From contig NZ_LMIB01000012.1 in the NCBI RefSeq assembly GCF_001429065.1, positions 248,001 to 312,000 on the forward strand: a stretch of 64,000 nt of DNA. The letters run 5' to 3'. This DNA comes from Sphingomonas sp. Root710. Lineage in GTDB: Bacteria; Pseudomonadota; Alphaproteobacteria; Sphingomonadales; Sphingomonadaceae. The notes under the pieces are model-generated. The model was not told where the DNA came from, did not search any database, and worked only from the letters and a program-made list of their open reading frames with translations. Below, one piece after another: positions 16,103 to 23,989 of the stretch (its first letter is position 1; every line of letters begins with the position of its first letter). A program made the position numbers and the translations under genes.

Positions 16103-16403
16103 GCATACTTCCCCGGTCCCTGATGACGATACCAAACTTGGGATTCCAGATCATACAGGGCCGGGCAAAGCTGGAGGCCGGGTCCTTCGGCTGAACTTGG
16201 GAATAGTAAAATTTGGCACGGACAACACAACGCAAGCAATTGCACTTTTATTGTCCGTTCTGGTGCTTGCCCTTATCATGATTATCGTTTTTTGGGGCCC
16301 AGGAACGCCTCAATCGAACGACCTCTTGAGCGCCCTCAAAAATATACTGCTCATCACGATCGGCGTAGCTGTTGGGAATGGCATTCAGGCAAAAAACGGC
16401 TGA
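16077..16403 (+). CDS. Small two-helix membrane protein, candidate PanAT toxin
   Basis: The 108-residue product has a soluble proline-rich N-terminus, a strongly hydrophobic helix at about 53-72 (AIALLLSVLVLALIMIIVFW) and a second weaker one at about 88-103 (ILLITIGVAVGNGI). It starts inside the Panacea gene in a different frame. Small membrane proteins are among the toxin types reported with Panacea antitoxins, so a membrane-depolarising toxin is plausible by position. No sequence motif proves toxicity; it could equally be an unrelated membrane protein. Confidence 0.5.
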   Translation: MPQQILPPEHTSPVPDDDTKLGIPDHTGPGKAGGRVLRLNLGIVKFGTDNTTQAIALLLSVLVLALIMIIVFWGPGTPQSNDLLSALKNILLITIGVAVGNGIQAKNG

Positions 16404-16412
16404 TCTGTAGGC

Positions 16413-16658
16413 TCACGCCGCTGCGCGAACGCTACCGGTTATCATGTCAAATAGGCGCACGGCGGCTTCCCACGACGGGGCCTTCGCCAGCACTACCGCA
16501 GTGTTGCCGGGCTGACTTTCATCCATTTCGAATACGAAATATCCGCGATCACCGCCCAAACCTGAACCTACCGCGTGCTTATAGGTCTGCCGCGATATAG
16601 AAGAGACGCAAACACGCCTAGAATCGCCGATATCGGCCGAGAGGAAGAGGTCTTCCAT
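16413..16658 (-). CDS. Hypothetical small protein
   Basis: From the ATG at 16658 the 81-residue product reads MEDLFLSADIGDSRRVCVSS, then FVFEMDESQPGNTAVVLAKA and ends DMITGSVRAAA. A longer frame using TTG at 16712 is possible but would overlap the divergent gene further. The start codon shares bases with the ATG of the rightward gene at 16657 (CATG), an extreme divergent arrangement. I recognise no family; the composition suggests a small alpha/beta protein. Confidence 0.45.
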   Translation of the reverse strand: MEDLFLSADIGDSRRVCVSSISRQTYKHAVGSGLGGDRGYFVFEMDESQPGNTAVVLAKAPSWEAAVRLFDMITGSVRAAA

Positions 16659-17406
16659 GCCGTCACCCAAACCAAAGTATCGCGAAGTAGACACGCCGTC
16701 TATCTCCGCCAACCAATTGGCAGCCTATTTAAATGCAGGGCCTGCGGCACGCAAGCGAATTATTAGAGATGCCCGATGGCAGTCAACCGCAGTCGTTTCG
16801 CGTTACCAACAAGCGAGAAAGGCAATCAGCGCCTGTCTATGCGATGCCATCAAAAGCCCCAACACCTTTGCTCAACATAGACAGGCTCTAGTTGATCGCC
16901 TTTCTAATGAAAGTAATACTGTTTGGACTAAGGCTGATCTAGAGTCGTCTATCGAAGCTCTGGACAAGTACGCCTCATCCTTGAACCAAACTGGCCTGAA
17001 CAAACTGAATTGCAAGGGAATCACGGGACCGGTTCCGCCGCTTTCAATTGGCGGCTTAAGAGTCAAAGTCACGCCTGATGTGACGGTTCATCGCGCAGGA
17101 AAGGGCGAGGCAGAGTCGTCTGTCGGTGCGATTGTTACGATGATCGCAAAAGGCGAGGGATCGACCACGAAGCGGAAAGAACAAGCGAGGACTGCCGCCG
17201 TTCTGGTCTGGATGTTCGCGCAGGCCCATCTGGGAAAAACAGGGATACCGGACCGTGCCATCTGCTTCTCATATGATGTGTTTGATGGGCAGTTGATTCC
17301 GGCGGGGGCGAATATCACCACGCGGATAAAAAATATCGAAGCGGCGTGCGAGGAAATCGCCCATGCTTGGCCTAATGCAACACCCCCGGACGATCTCGAC
17401 GATTAA
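16657..17406 (+). CDS. Hypothetical island protein
   Basis: The 249-residue product starts MPSPKPKYREVDTPSISANQ and is predicted soluble. An N-terminal helical half includes LAAYLNAGPAARKRIIRD and RYQQARKAISACL. A C-terminal part contains GGLRVKVTPDVTVHRAGKGE and TRIKNIEAACEEIAHAWP. The N-terminal ARKRIIRDA pattern resembles small uncharacterised proteins carried on integrative elements. I cannot assign a function. The ATG overlaps the start of the divergent small gene. The stop overlaps the end of a leftward coding remnant. Confidence 0.55.
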   Translation: MPSPKPKYREVDTPSISANQLAAYLNAGPAARKRIIRDARWQSTAVVSRYQQARKAISACLCDAIKSPNTFAQHRQALVDRLSNESNTVWTKADLESSIEALDKYASSLNQTGLNKLNCKGITGPVPPLSIGGLRVKVTPDVTVHRAGKGEAESSVGAIVTMIAKGEGSTTKRKEQARTAAVLVWMFAQAHLGKTGIPDRAICFSYDVFDGQLIPAGANITTRIKNIEAACEEIAHAWPNATPPDDLDD

Positions 17407-17607
17407 CGGGCCACTTCCCACAACTGATACAGCCCCGCGCCCTCGACGGTGCGCACCAGCCCCTTTTCGCGCTTATCCCGCAGCGCCGATCCGACGCGCT
17501 TCGTCATGAGCCTGAGCAGCTTCATATCCATAGCCATGCCGCGCTCTAGGATAAGCTGGGAGACTATGTCGCGGGATGCCAGCGGTTCCTTGGCGTCGCA
17601 ACTGGAA
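17403..17607 (-). pseudogene. C-terminal remnant of a conserved hypothetical protein
   Basis: On the minus strand this stretch reads DAKEPLASRDIVSQLILERG, then KLLRLMTKRVGSALRDKREK and ends GLYQLWEVAR before TAA. That pattern (an RDI helix, TKRVG, LVRTVEGxGxYxLWE) is the C-terminal end of a small conserved protein common in alphaproteobacterial mobile regions. No N-terminal part precedes it in frame. Instead the adjoining frame encodes a glycine-rich membrane-like segment (GLGVPAAFLVSIAIARLIYL, 17607-17705). It looks like a deletion remnant. Confidence 0.5.
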
Positions 17608-17724
17608 GACGCCGGGCGAGATATATCAGCCGCGCTATAGCGATGCTGACGAGGAAAGCGGCGGGAACACCTAATCCGACGCCCACGCCGGCCTTAGCAC
17701 CGGACATTAGACTTGCTTCCTTAT

Positions 17725-17975
17725 CGGAAGCACGCAATCTGACCCGGCTCCCGCGACACTCGGGAGTGGGGCTTCGAAACCCCTCGCAAAGCACCTCGGT
17801 CGAACCGTTTCGGCCGGGTGGCATACGCGCATGTCCAGCCGGCAACGGTAAAGGCGTATGCGCTCTGTGCTTTGCCAGGGTTTCGAACATCCGGCTTTGG
17901 CCGTCGCCCCGAGAGGACATAGGCGCGACGAGATAGGCCAAAGCCCAAGGCGTCGCCCTCTAACAGGGGACGTCG
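17725..17975. repeat. Palindrome-dense non-coding segment
   Basis: This 250-base stretch stacks several inverted repeats. TTCGAAACCC with GCAAAGCAC (17773-17794) pairs with GTGCTTTGCCAGGGTTTCGA (17867-17887). GCATACGC (17821-17828) pairs with GCGTATGC (17853-17860) inside that. GGCTTTGGCC (17893-17902) pairs with GGCCAAAGCC (17937-17946). CTCCCG/CGGGAG and a terminator-like hairpin near 17951-17973 flank them. It precedes the PDZ-like gene at 17976. It could be a mobile palindromic repeat, a recombination site or a structured leader RNA. I cannot decide which. Confidence 0.55.
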
Positions 17976-18740
17976 ATGAATGTGATGATGGGCCGGCGCT
18001 GCACCGGCAAACACAGGACCACGCTCGCGCTAGCGGCCGCGGCCGTGCTGCAACTACCCGGCCTTCCGATCGAGGCCAAACCGCTTCCCATGGACGAGAT
18101 CAATTATGGTCCGGAGCCGGAGTGGGAGCAGTTTCGTGAAATGGCCGAATCAGCGATCAAAGATGCGCTTATCGATCCGGATTCCGCGAAGATCAGCTGG
18201 CGCTACGGCCTGCACAAGGGCGGCTGGAAGCCATTTCTGAAGGGATGGGTCTATGGGTATTATACCTGTGGTGAGGTCAACAGCCGCAACCGCCTAGGCG
18301 GCTACGTCGGCAAGAAGGACTTCGTGATCGTGGTCAATTACGACCGCGTCGAATATCTTGCCATCGATGGGCCAGACGCCGGGGATTTCGTCAAAGAAAA
18401 CTGTGCGCTTGGGGTTAAGCAAGGTCTGCTCGTGCCGCTTTCCGGCCCCAGCAACAAGTCCGCTACTACCGCGCTGATCAAAATATCCGTTTATGGGTTC
18501 ACCTTTAGCGACATTACCTATGGCGCCTATGTGGACGAGGTGGAGGCGAGCGCGAAAAGCTCCGGCCTCGATGCGGGCATGGTCATCACGGCCTTCAACG
18601 GCATCAAGCTCCAAGGGCTCCCGCCTGCCGTGAAGGGTCAGTTGATGAATGCGGCAACCGGCCCTGCCACCATCACGATCATGGGCAGCGACCAGATGAT
18701 ACGCCTCGAACACGCAACCGCTTCGGGAGCCCAACAGTGA
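17976..18740 (+). CDS. Secreted protein with PDZ-like C-terminal domain
   Basis: The 254-residue protein has an N-terminal signal-like segment (RTTLALAAAAVLQLPGLPIE). A domain with AESAIKDALIDPDSAKISWR and YTCGEVNSRNRLGGYVGKKD follows; this pattern recurs in small periplasmic proteins of alphaproteobacteria. The C-terminal part, VYGFTFSDITYGAYVDEVEA, then SSGLDAGMVITAFNGIKLQG, has the order of a PDZ fold (domain-boundary peptide-binding). No protease catalytic triad is present. It overlaps the next gene by GTGA, so the two are translationally coupled. Function unknown. Confidence 0.6.
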   Translation: MNVMMGRRCTGKHRTTLALAAAAVLQLPGLPIEAKPLPMDEINYGPEPEWEQFREMAESAIKDALIDPDSAKISWRYGLHKGGWKPFLKGWVYGYYTCGEVNSRNRLGGYVGKKDFVIVVNYDRVEYLAIDGPDAGDFVKENCALGVKQGLLVPLSGPSNKSATTALIKISVYGFTFSDITYGAYVDEVEASAKSSGLDAGMVITAFNGIKLQGLPPAVKGQLMNAATGPATITIMGSDQMIRLEHATASGAQQ

Positions 18741-19936
18741 CCCTGGTGCTGGTCGGCGACAGCCATGATGCTTTGGTCGTACCGCGCGAACCTCAAGGTA
18801 TTGCCCGCTACGAAGACAGCTTACGCGACATGCTCTTCGACAATCCGTCGATGCTCCCCGTGCGCGAGATCGACCCAGGCATCGGCCGGCTGCTGCCGGT
18901 CGCCAAGGAGTTCGTTCTGCCGAGCGCGGGCCGGATCGACGCGCTGCTCATCGACGAGCATGGCCGGCTCGTCATCGTCGAGTGCAAGCTCTGGCGAAAC
19001 CCGGAAGCCACGCGCGCAGTGATCGCGCAGATCCTCCATTATGCGAGCGAGCTCGCCAGGCTCAGCTATGAGGTGCTCCAGCGCCAAGTCTCTCGGGCGA
19101 CCGGCCGACCGGGCAATGTGCTGCACAGCCTCCTCGTCGAAGCCGGCATCGAGATCGACGAAGCCCGGCTGGTCGACCGGATCACCCAGGATTTAAGGCG
19201 CGGACGCTTCGTGCTGCTCATCGTCGGCGATGGCATCACTTCCGAAGCGAACACGATTGGCGAATATCTGAATCAGCATGCCGGGCTCGCTTTCGAGTTC
19301 GCGATGATCGAGATGGCGCAATATCGCTTTCACGACCCTGTGCTCGGCACCGAGCGGACCATCGTGCAGCCGCGCATCGCTCAAAAGACCGAGCTCATCG
19401 AGCGCTACGTGATCCGCAATGAGGCTACCGGCGTCGTCATCGAGCCTCTTGCCGACACGAGCGGTACCCAACCGCCCGAGGGCGGCACCGCCACCGAGAC
19501 GTCGGTGCGTTGGCAGATCTTCACCGAGCTTTTCATCGCTCAGCTACAGCTCGACGATCCGACCCAGCCCCCGCCCCGCTCGGGCGGACTCAACTGGATG
19601 AAGCTGCCGCTCCCCGGCCCTGCCCATCTGACGCTGTGGCGCGGCAAGAGCGACGGGGTCGTTGGCGCCTTCGTCACCTATAAGGGCAGCGAGGGGCTCG
19701 CCATCTTCGAGGATCTCCTCGCCGAGCGCGCGACGATCGATCAGGAGTTTGCCGACAGCGGCCTGCCGCTCCCTGAATGGAAGACCGAGGGCACTGATCG
19801 ATCGATCGCTCTCAACTGGTCGTCACCCGCGCCTTGGAGCGACGAGGAGGAGGGGCGGCAGCGCTCGCTGCTTAGCGCCGCCGCCAACCAGTTCGTGACG
19901 TCGCTGCGCGCCCGACTGCTCCAACGACAGGCATGA
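18737..19936 (+). CDS. PD-(D/E)XK nuclease-like protein
   Basis: The 399-residue protein begins with GTG overlapping the upstream TGA. Residues about 66-95 read GRIDALLIDEHGRLVIVECK with a following LW, the D-x(n)-ExK core of DUF91/NucS-like and restriction-type nuclease folds. A long C-terminal region has no signature I recognise. Such nuclease-fold proteins occur in DNA repair and in defence islands. Here it is coupled with a secreted PDZ-like gene and a following hypothetical gene, all within the mobile region. Its role in defence is an inference from context only. Confidence 0.65.
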   Translation: MTLVLVGDSHDALVVPREPQGIARYEDSLRDMLFDNPSMLPVREIDPGIGRLLPVAKEFVLPSAGRIDALLIDEHGRLVIVECKLWRNPEATRAVIAQILHYASELARLSYEVLQRQVSRATGRPGNVLHSLLVEAGIEIDEARLVDRITQDLRRGRFVLLIVGDGITSEANTIGEYLNQHAGLAFEFAMIEMAQYRFHDPVLGTERTIVQPRIAQKTELIERYVIRNEATGVVIEPLADTSGTQPPEGGTATETSVRWQIFTELFIAQLQLDDPTQPPPRSGGLNWMKLPLPGPAHLTLWRGKSDGVVGAFVTYKGSEGLAIFEDLLAERATIDQEFADSGLPLPEWKTEGTDRSIALNWSSPAPWSDEEEGRQRSLLSAAANQFVTSLRARLLQRQA

Positions 19937-20551
19937 TCGCGCCTCTGCGCAACCGGGTGACGCCGTTCGGCGAGATCGTCGCGACACCGCATCGTGGTAG
20001 CCTCATGGGCAATCGAGGATGCCTTCACGACGATGAGGGAAACATCGTCCGATACGAGCATCCCGAGCGGAGTGCCTGGATTAGCTGCGTGCTCGCCTGG
20101 CCCGGGGTTCGCCGCCAGTTGATGCAGCCTGAATGCTATACCGAACTGTTCTTCCTCGATGAAGCAACCGCGCTCGCCGCCGGCCATCGGCCATGTGGAG
20201 AATGCCGTCCAGAGCAACTCCAGGCCTTCAAGGAAGCCTGGGCGCGCGCTTATGGCTTGCGCCGTCTACCGCGCGTGCAGGCGATCGACGCAGAGCTGCG
20301 CGCCACCCCGCCACTCGCTCACCGCTCACCGCTCAGAGATGCTGGCAGACAATGTGCCCGATGGCGCCATGGCGTGCCTCCGCGGTTCGAGCAATGCCTG
20401 GCTGCGCTGGAAGGACGGCTGGTATTGCTGGTCCTTCGCCGGATATGAAAAAGGGGCCGGTGCCCCGGCCCCTTCCCTCATTCCCCTGACGCCAGCACCA
20501 ATCATGGCGGTGCTCAGCGAAGGCTATTTGCCTATGGTCGCCATGCGCTAA
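19933..20551 (+). pseudogene. Conserved hypothetical protein disrupted by a 7-bp repeat expansion
   Basis: The first frame reads LRNRVTPFGEIVATPHRGSL and ELFFLDEATALAAGHRPCGE, the start of a conserved alphaproteobacterial protein of about 200 residues. The expected C-terminal part (LADNVPDGAMACLRGSSNAW, WSFAGYE, LTPAPIMAVLSEGYLP) lies in another frame and ends at 20551. At 20316-20336 the heptamer CGCTCAC/G occurs three times. Removing one copy gives PPLAHRSEMLADN and joins both frames exactly. So a 7-bp duplication broke the gene. Its start overlaps the nuclease-like gene stop. Confidence 0.7.
20446..20474 (-). terminator. Rho-independent terminator of the methyltransferase operon
   Basis: On the minus strand AAGGGGCCGG, a four-base loop and CCGGCCCCTT are followed by TTTCAT. 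This is a strong ten-pair stem with a T run about 75 bases after the leftward methyltransferase stop. It sits within the 3' end of the opposing broken gene. Confidence 0.6.
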
Positions 20552-21999
20552 TCGGCCTGATCAAGCCGCTCCTCTTTGAGCTGCTCGAATGACAGCCCCA
20601 GCTCCGCGTGGACGGCCTTCCCGCCGGTCATCGCCTGCCATCGCTGGATGGTGACGTCGACATAGGCGGGATCGAGCTCGATCCCATAGGCGATCCGATC
20701 GGTCGCCTGTGCCGCGATGAGCGTCGTTCCCGACCCCATGAACGGATCGAAGACAAGATCGCCACGCCCGGTGACGTCGTAGAGGGCGTCAGCAACCAAT
20801 TCGACAGGCTTGGGCGTCGGGTGATCGCCAAGCGCCTTGCCCGCCGACGAGCCACGCTGATTGGCCCCAGGATAGGTCCAGACATTGGTGCGGTTGCGCC
20901 CATGACGACCGAGCTGGACATTGTTGGTCGCCGGCGTTGACCCATTGCAGAAGACGACCACCTCCTCGTAGCCCGAGCGGTAAAGGCCGCCCATGCCTCC
21001 GGTGCCCTTGTTCCAGATCGCCTTGTTGATCCGATGGAGCCCCGCGTCGCGGCCTGCAAACAGGAGCAAATCGACCTGCCGCCAGTCCATACAGGCGAAG
21101 ATGACCGCGCCTTCATTGGCATGGGCTTTGCTGAGCTTGAGATAGTCGGCGAGGAACGTCCGGAACTGATCGTCGGACATTTCGCCTACGCCCATGGCGA
21201 AATCTCGATGCTTGGTCTTGCCGAGCCCGCTGACCACTCCATCGATCTTGATGTTGTACGGTGGGTCCGAGAAGACGCAGTCGATCTTTGCCGACCCCAA
21301 CAGGCGCTCATAGCTTGCCGGGTCGAGCGCATCTGCGCACAGAAGCCGGTGCTCGCCCAGCAACCATAGGTCGCCCGGCTGCGAGACCGAAACCATGGGC
21401 GGAGCCGGCACCCCCTTATCCAGCGCCGCCATCGACGAACCACTATCGAGGATAAGGTCGAGTTCACCGCGACTGAATCCGCTGACATCAAGATCGAGAC
21501 CCGACAGGTCCAGCTCACTGAGTTCGAGTCCCAGCTCCTCCAGATCCCATTCTCCGGTCTCGGCGATCCGGTTGAGCGCGATCCGGGCCAGGCGCAGCTC
21601 ATCGTTGGAGAGGTGGTCGATGATCGTGCATTCGATGTCGGGCAGCCCCATGCGGCGCGCGACCTCGACGAGGATATGCCCGTCGACGATCCGCCCGGAT
21701 GCATCGATCAGGACCGGCTTGAGAAAGCCGAACTGCGAGACCGCGTGCGTCACGCGTTCGAGCTGCGCCGGCGACGTGCGCCTGGCGCGGCGCTCAGCGT
21801 CCTTCAGCGTGTCGAGGGGCCGGCGTTCCGAACGAAGGGCTGGTGCCGGATCGTTGCGGGTAGCCATGGCGCGGCTATCTGCCCCCACGCGGCCTTCATT
21901 GCCCTTGACCCGCCGGCGGTTGCGCTCCTGTATTTGATCCTTGAGCCCCGTGGGGAGCGAGGCAGACATTCGATCGTTCATAGCTGAGGTCCCTTTCAT
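20548..21999 (-). CDS. ParB-like/N6-adenine DNA methyltransferase fusion
   Basis: From the ATG at 21999, which overlaps the terminase stop as ATGA, the protein is 483 residues. Its N-terminal third has a ParB/sulfiredoxin-like domain: SQFGFLKPVLIDASGRIVDG with HILVEVARRMG. The C-terminal part is a beta-class methyltransferase: SDPPYNIKIDG (catalytic DPPY) precedes FDPFMGSGTTLIAA (SAM-binding) and IELDPAYVDV. It should methylate adenine N6, with the ParB domain possibly aiding DNA recognition. The same fusion commonly accompanies phage terminase genes, where it protects or marks packaged DNA. It is third in a three-gene leftward operon. Confidence 0.85.
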   Translation of the reverse strand: MKGTSAMNDRMSASLPTGLKDQIQERNRRRVKGNEGRVGADSRAMATRNDPAPALRSERRPLDTLKDAERRARRTSPAQLERVTHAVSQFGFLKPVLIDASGRIVDGHILVEVARRMGLPDIECTIIDHLSNDELRLARIALNRIAETGEWDLEELGLELSELDLSGLDLDVSGFSRGELDLILDSGSSMAALDKGVPAPPMVSVSQPGDLWLLGEHRLLCADALDPASYERLLGSAKIDCVFSDPPYNIKIDGVVSGLGKTKHRDFAMGVGEMSDDQFRTFLADYLKLSKAHANEGAVIFACMDWRQVDLLLFAGRDAGLHRINKAIWNKGTGGMGGLYRSGYEEVVVFCNGSTPATNNVQLGRHGRNRTNVWTYPGANQRGSSAGKALGDHPTPKPVELVADALYDVTGRGDLVFDPFMGSGTTLIAAQATDRIAYGIELDPAYVDVTIQRWQAMTGGKAVHAELGLSFEQLKEERLDQAD

Positions 22000-23465
22000 C
22001 GAGATATGTCCTGCCCGTGGCTCGAGCGGCGGCCGCCGAGCGGTCTTGGTAACCGGCGTTCCCGGCTGTTCTTGCGCGTCAAAGCCTTGCCGCGCGGCAT
22101 CGCCGTCCACCGTACGAACTGCGTCAGCGCGTCCACCTGATCGTCGTTCTCGGCGTTCGGAAACCCGAGCAATTCGCGCTTGAAGGTCGGCAGCCAGGGC
22201 GCCTCCTCAGGGATTGCGACAAGCCCATCCTCGAGCCGCGCCGAAGCCAGGTCGAGCCGCTCTTCCTTGCCCATGTCGGGCGGGATTCTGATGATCTTAC
22301 TGCGTCCGACACGCAGGATATCGCAGAGCTCCTGGATGAGCTGACGACCGCTGCTAGCGTCTTCGATGAGGATCTTGTCCGGCTGCCACTGATCATAGAG
22401 CCGAAGCGCTGCCGCGCGCAGGTCGCCAAACCTGACCTGTCGGCGCCAGATATCGAGCAGATACCATTGCCCTTCGCAGAAACCTAAGACCAGACAGACG
22501 GAGAAGTCGCTATTTGGGTCCTCGCTCGTGGCCGTGTCGAAGGACAGCACCACCCGGCTGAATATCTCTCGGTCGCAGGGAAGATCGAAACGGGGTAAAT
22601 CCTCCCAGCGGACGCGAGCGCCTTCTGGGGAAATCGGGTTCTGCTGATATTGTGCCTCAAACGCCGAGATGCCGATCATCAAGCGGATTTCTTGCAAGAC
22701 CTCGATCGTCTCTGCGCTGGACAGCGTGTCGCCGGGCTCGCGAACGAAGGTTCGCCCATAGTAGGTCTCGAACGTCTGCCGCTCGTCGGCGATGGCGGGC
22801 ATGATCAACTCATCCCACGCGCATTTGGTTTGCAAATGGCCGATGATGTCGCGCTCGTGAAGGCGCTGGCCTATGGCGATGATCGCGCCGGTTTTCTTGT
22901 TGTTGAACCGCGAGAACAGCACTTGGTCGAAAAAGGTGTTCGCGCCCTCGCGCAGCGCCTCGGAATAGACGTCGCCGGCCTTGAGGAGATCATCGATGAT
23001 GATAATGTCCGCGCCGAAGCCGGTGGTTGCCCCATTAGGCGTCGTCGAACGACGGAAACCTCCCTGGGTGGTTTCGAACAGCTCGCCTAGCTTCCGGCGT
23101 ATCGCGAACCGCGGAAACATCCGAGCAAAGGCATGGTGCTCGATCAGCTTCTGGAAATTGCGCGTCTGAGCCGCAGCGAGTTCGCCGCCATAGCTGACCG
23201 AAATGATCTTCTTCGACGGATCACGTCCCAGCATCCAAGCGGTCATGGCGACCACAGCCACGGACTTCAGATGCCGAGGCGGTAGCGCGACCATCTGGCG
23301 TCGCCGGCGCCCGCGCGCGACCTCTTCGAGCGCGAAGCACAGAGCCAGGATATAGGGGTCTGCCCGGAGCGTCTCCCCCGGGCAGAGAACGGAGAATGAC
23401 CATGTCAGGAACCCGTAGAGGCTCGATCGCCGAAGGTGATCAAGCGTACCGACCTGCCACTTCAC
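21996..23465 (-). CDS. Phage terminase large subunit
   Basis: The 489-residue protein starts with a GTG overlapping the preceding stop. Its ATPase domain shows a Walker-A-like LPPRHLKSVAVV and Walker B IIIIDDLLKAGD. The nuclease domain (Terminase_6C) has LSFDTATSEDPNSDFSV, KILIEDASSGRQLIQE and an acidic NDDQVDAL motif. Terminases pump DNA into capsids and cut it. No portal, protease, capsid or tail gene is nearby, so this is an orphan packaging gene in a satellite-like or decayed element. Confidence 0.88.
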   Translation of the reverse strand: MKWQVGTLDHLRRSSLYGFLTWSFSVLCPGETLRADPYILALCFALEEVARGRRRRQMVALPPRHLKSVAVVAMTAWMLGRDPSKKIISVSYGGELAAAQTRNFQKLIEHHAFARMFPRFAIRRKLGELFETTQGGFRRSTTPNGATTGFGADIIIIDDLLKAGDVYSEALREGANTFFDQVLFSRFNNKKTGAIIAIGQRLHERDIIGHLQTKCAWDELIMPAIADERQTFETYYGRTFVREPGDTLSSAETIEVLQEIRLMIGISAFEAQYQQNPISPEGARVRWEDLPRFDLPCDREIFSRVVLSFDTATSEDPNSDFSVCLVLGFCEGQWYLLDIWRRQVRFGDLRAAALRLYDQWQPDKILIEDASSGRQLIQELCDILRVGRSKIIRIPPDMGKEERLDLASARLEDGLVAIPEEAPWLPTFKRELLGFPNAENDDQVDALTQFVRWTAMPRGKALTRKNSRERRLPRPLGGRRSSHGQDISR

Positions 23466-23989
23466 GCGACCGGCTCGTCGCGATCGTCATCCTCCTCCTT
23501 GTCAGGATCTTCGTCCGGATCGTCCTTATCCGCCGGGGGACCCATGAGGTCGATCAACGCCTGCAGCGCATCACGGCCGTCGGCATCAAGATCGAATTCT
23601 TCGCCGGCGGCCTCGCTTTGCGCGTCCACTAGGCGGATCACATTATGCCGGGCGAGTAGATCGATCTTGCGGTGATCACCCTTGATCGCACCGTTCACGA
23701 TGGTTTGAACGATGAGCTCTTCCTTGGTGAGCCGAATTTCCCGGCCACCTTGAACGAGGGTGACCTTGCTGGCCAACTCGCGCTTCACCATCGCCCCAAA
23801 GCCTCGGGCCTTCTTCTTCCGGCCAGGGGGATTGCCGTTGGGCTCTCCGAAGCGCCGATTTCTGGGCGGTCGGTTCTTACCTACCTCGTAATCCGCACGG
23901 GTTTCACTTACGCTGGCGGCAGCAGCTTCGGCCGCCTCCTTCGCCACGAGGCAAGGCGGCTTACGACGGTATCTAAACTTAGGTTCCAT
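23462..23989 (-). CDS. DUF5681 protein, probable terminase small-subunit-like
   Basis: Using the ATG at 23989 (GGAG eight bases upstream) the product is 175 residues; an ATG at 23995 is an alternative. It contains YEVGKNRPPRNRRFGEPNGN followed by PPGRKKKARG, the basic Gly/Asn/Pro motif of DUF5681. A helical region then reads RLTKEELIVQTIVNGAIKGD, and the C-terminus is very acidic. DUF5681 proteins sit directly upstream of large-terminase genes in many alphaproteobacterial elements and probably bind DNA. The stop overlaps the terminase start by GTGA. Confidence 0.75.
   Translation of the reverse strand: MEPKFRYRRKPPCLVAKEAAEAAAASVSETRADYEVGKNRPPRNRRFGEPNGNPPGRKKKARGFGAMVKRELASKVTLVQGGREIRLTKEELIVQTIVNGAIKGDHRKIDLLARHNVIRLVDAQSEAAGEEFDLDADGRDALQALIDLMGPPADKDDPDEDPDKEEDDDRDEPVA

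Noticed and set aside
17725-17975. Possible tRNA gene, because of TTCGAA segments
   Set aside because: The arms do not fold into a cloverleaf, no CCA-side acceptor pairing is seen, and the TTCGAA parts belong to a longer inverted repeat.
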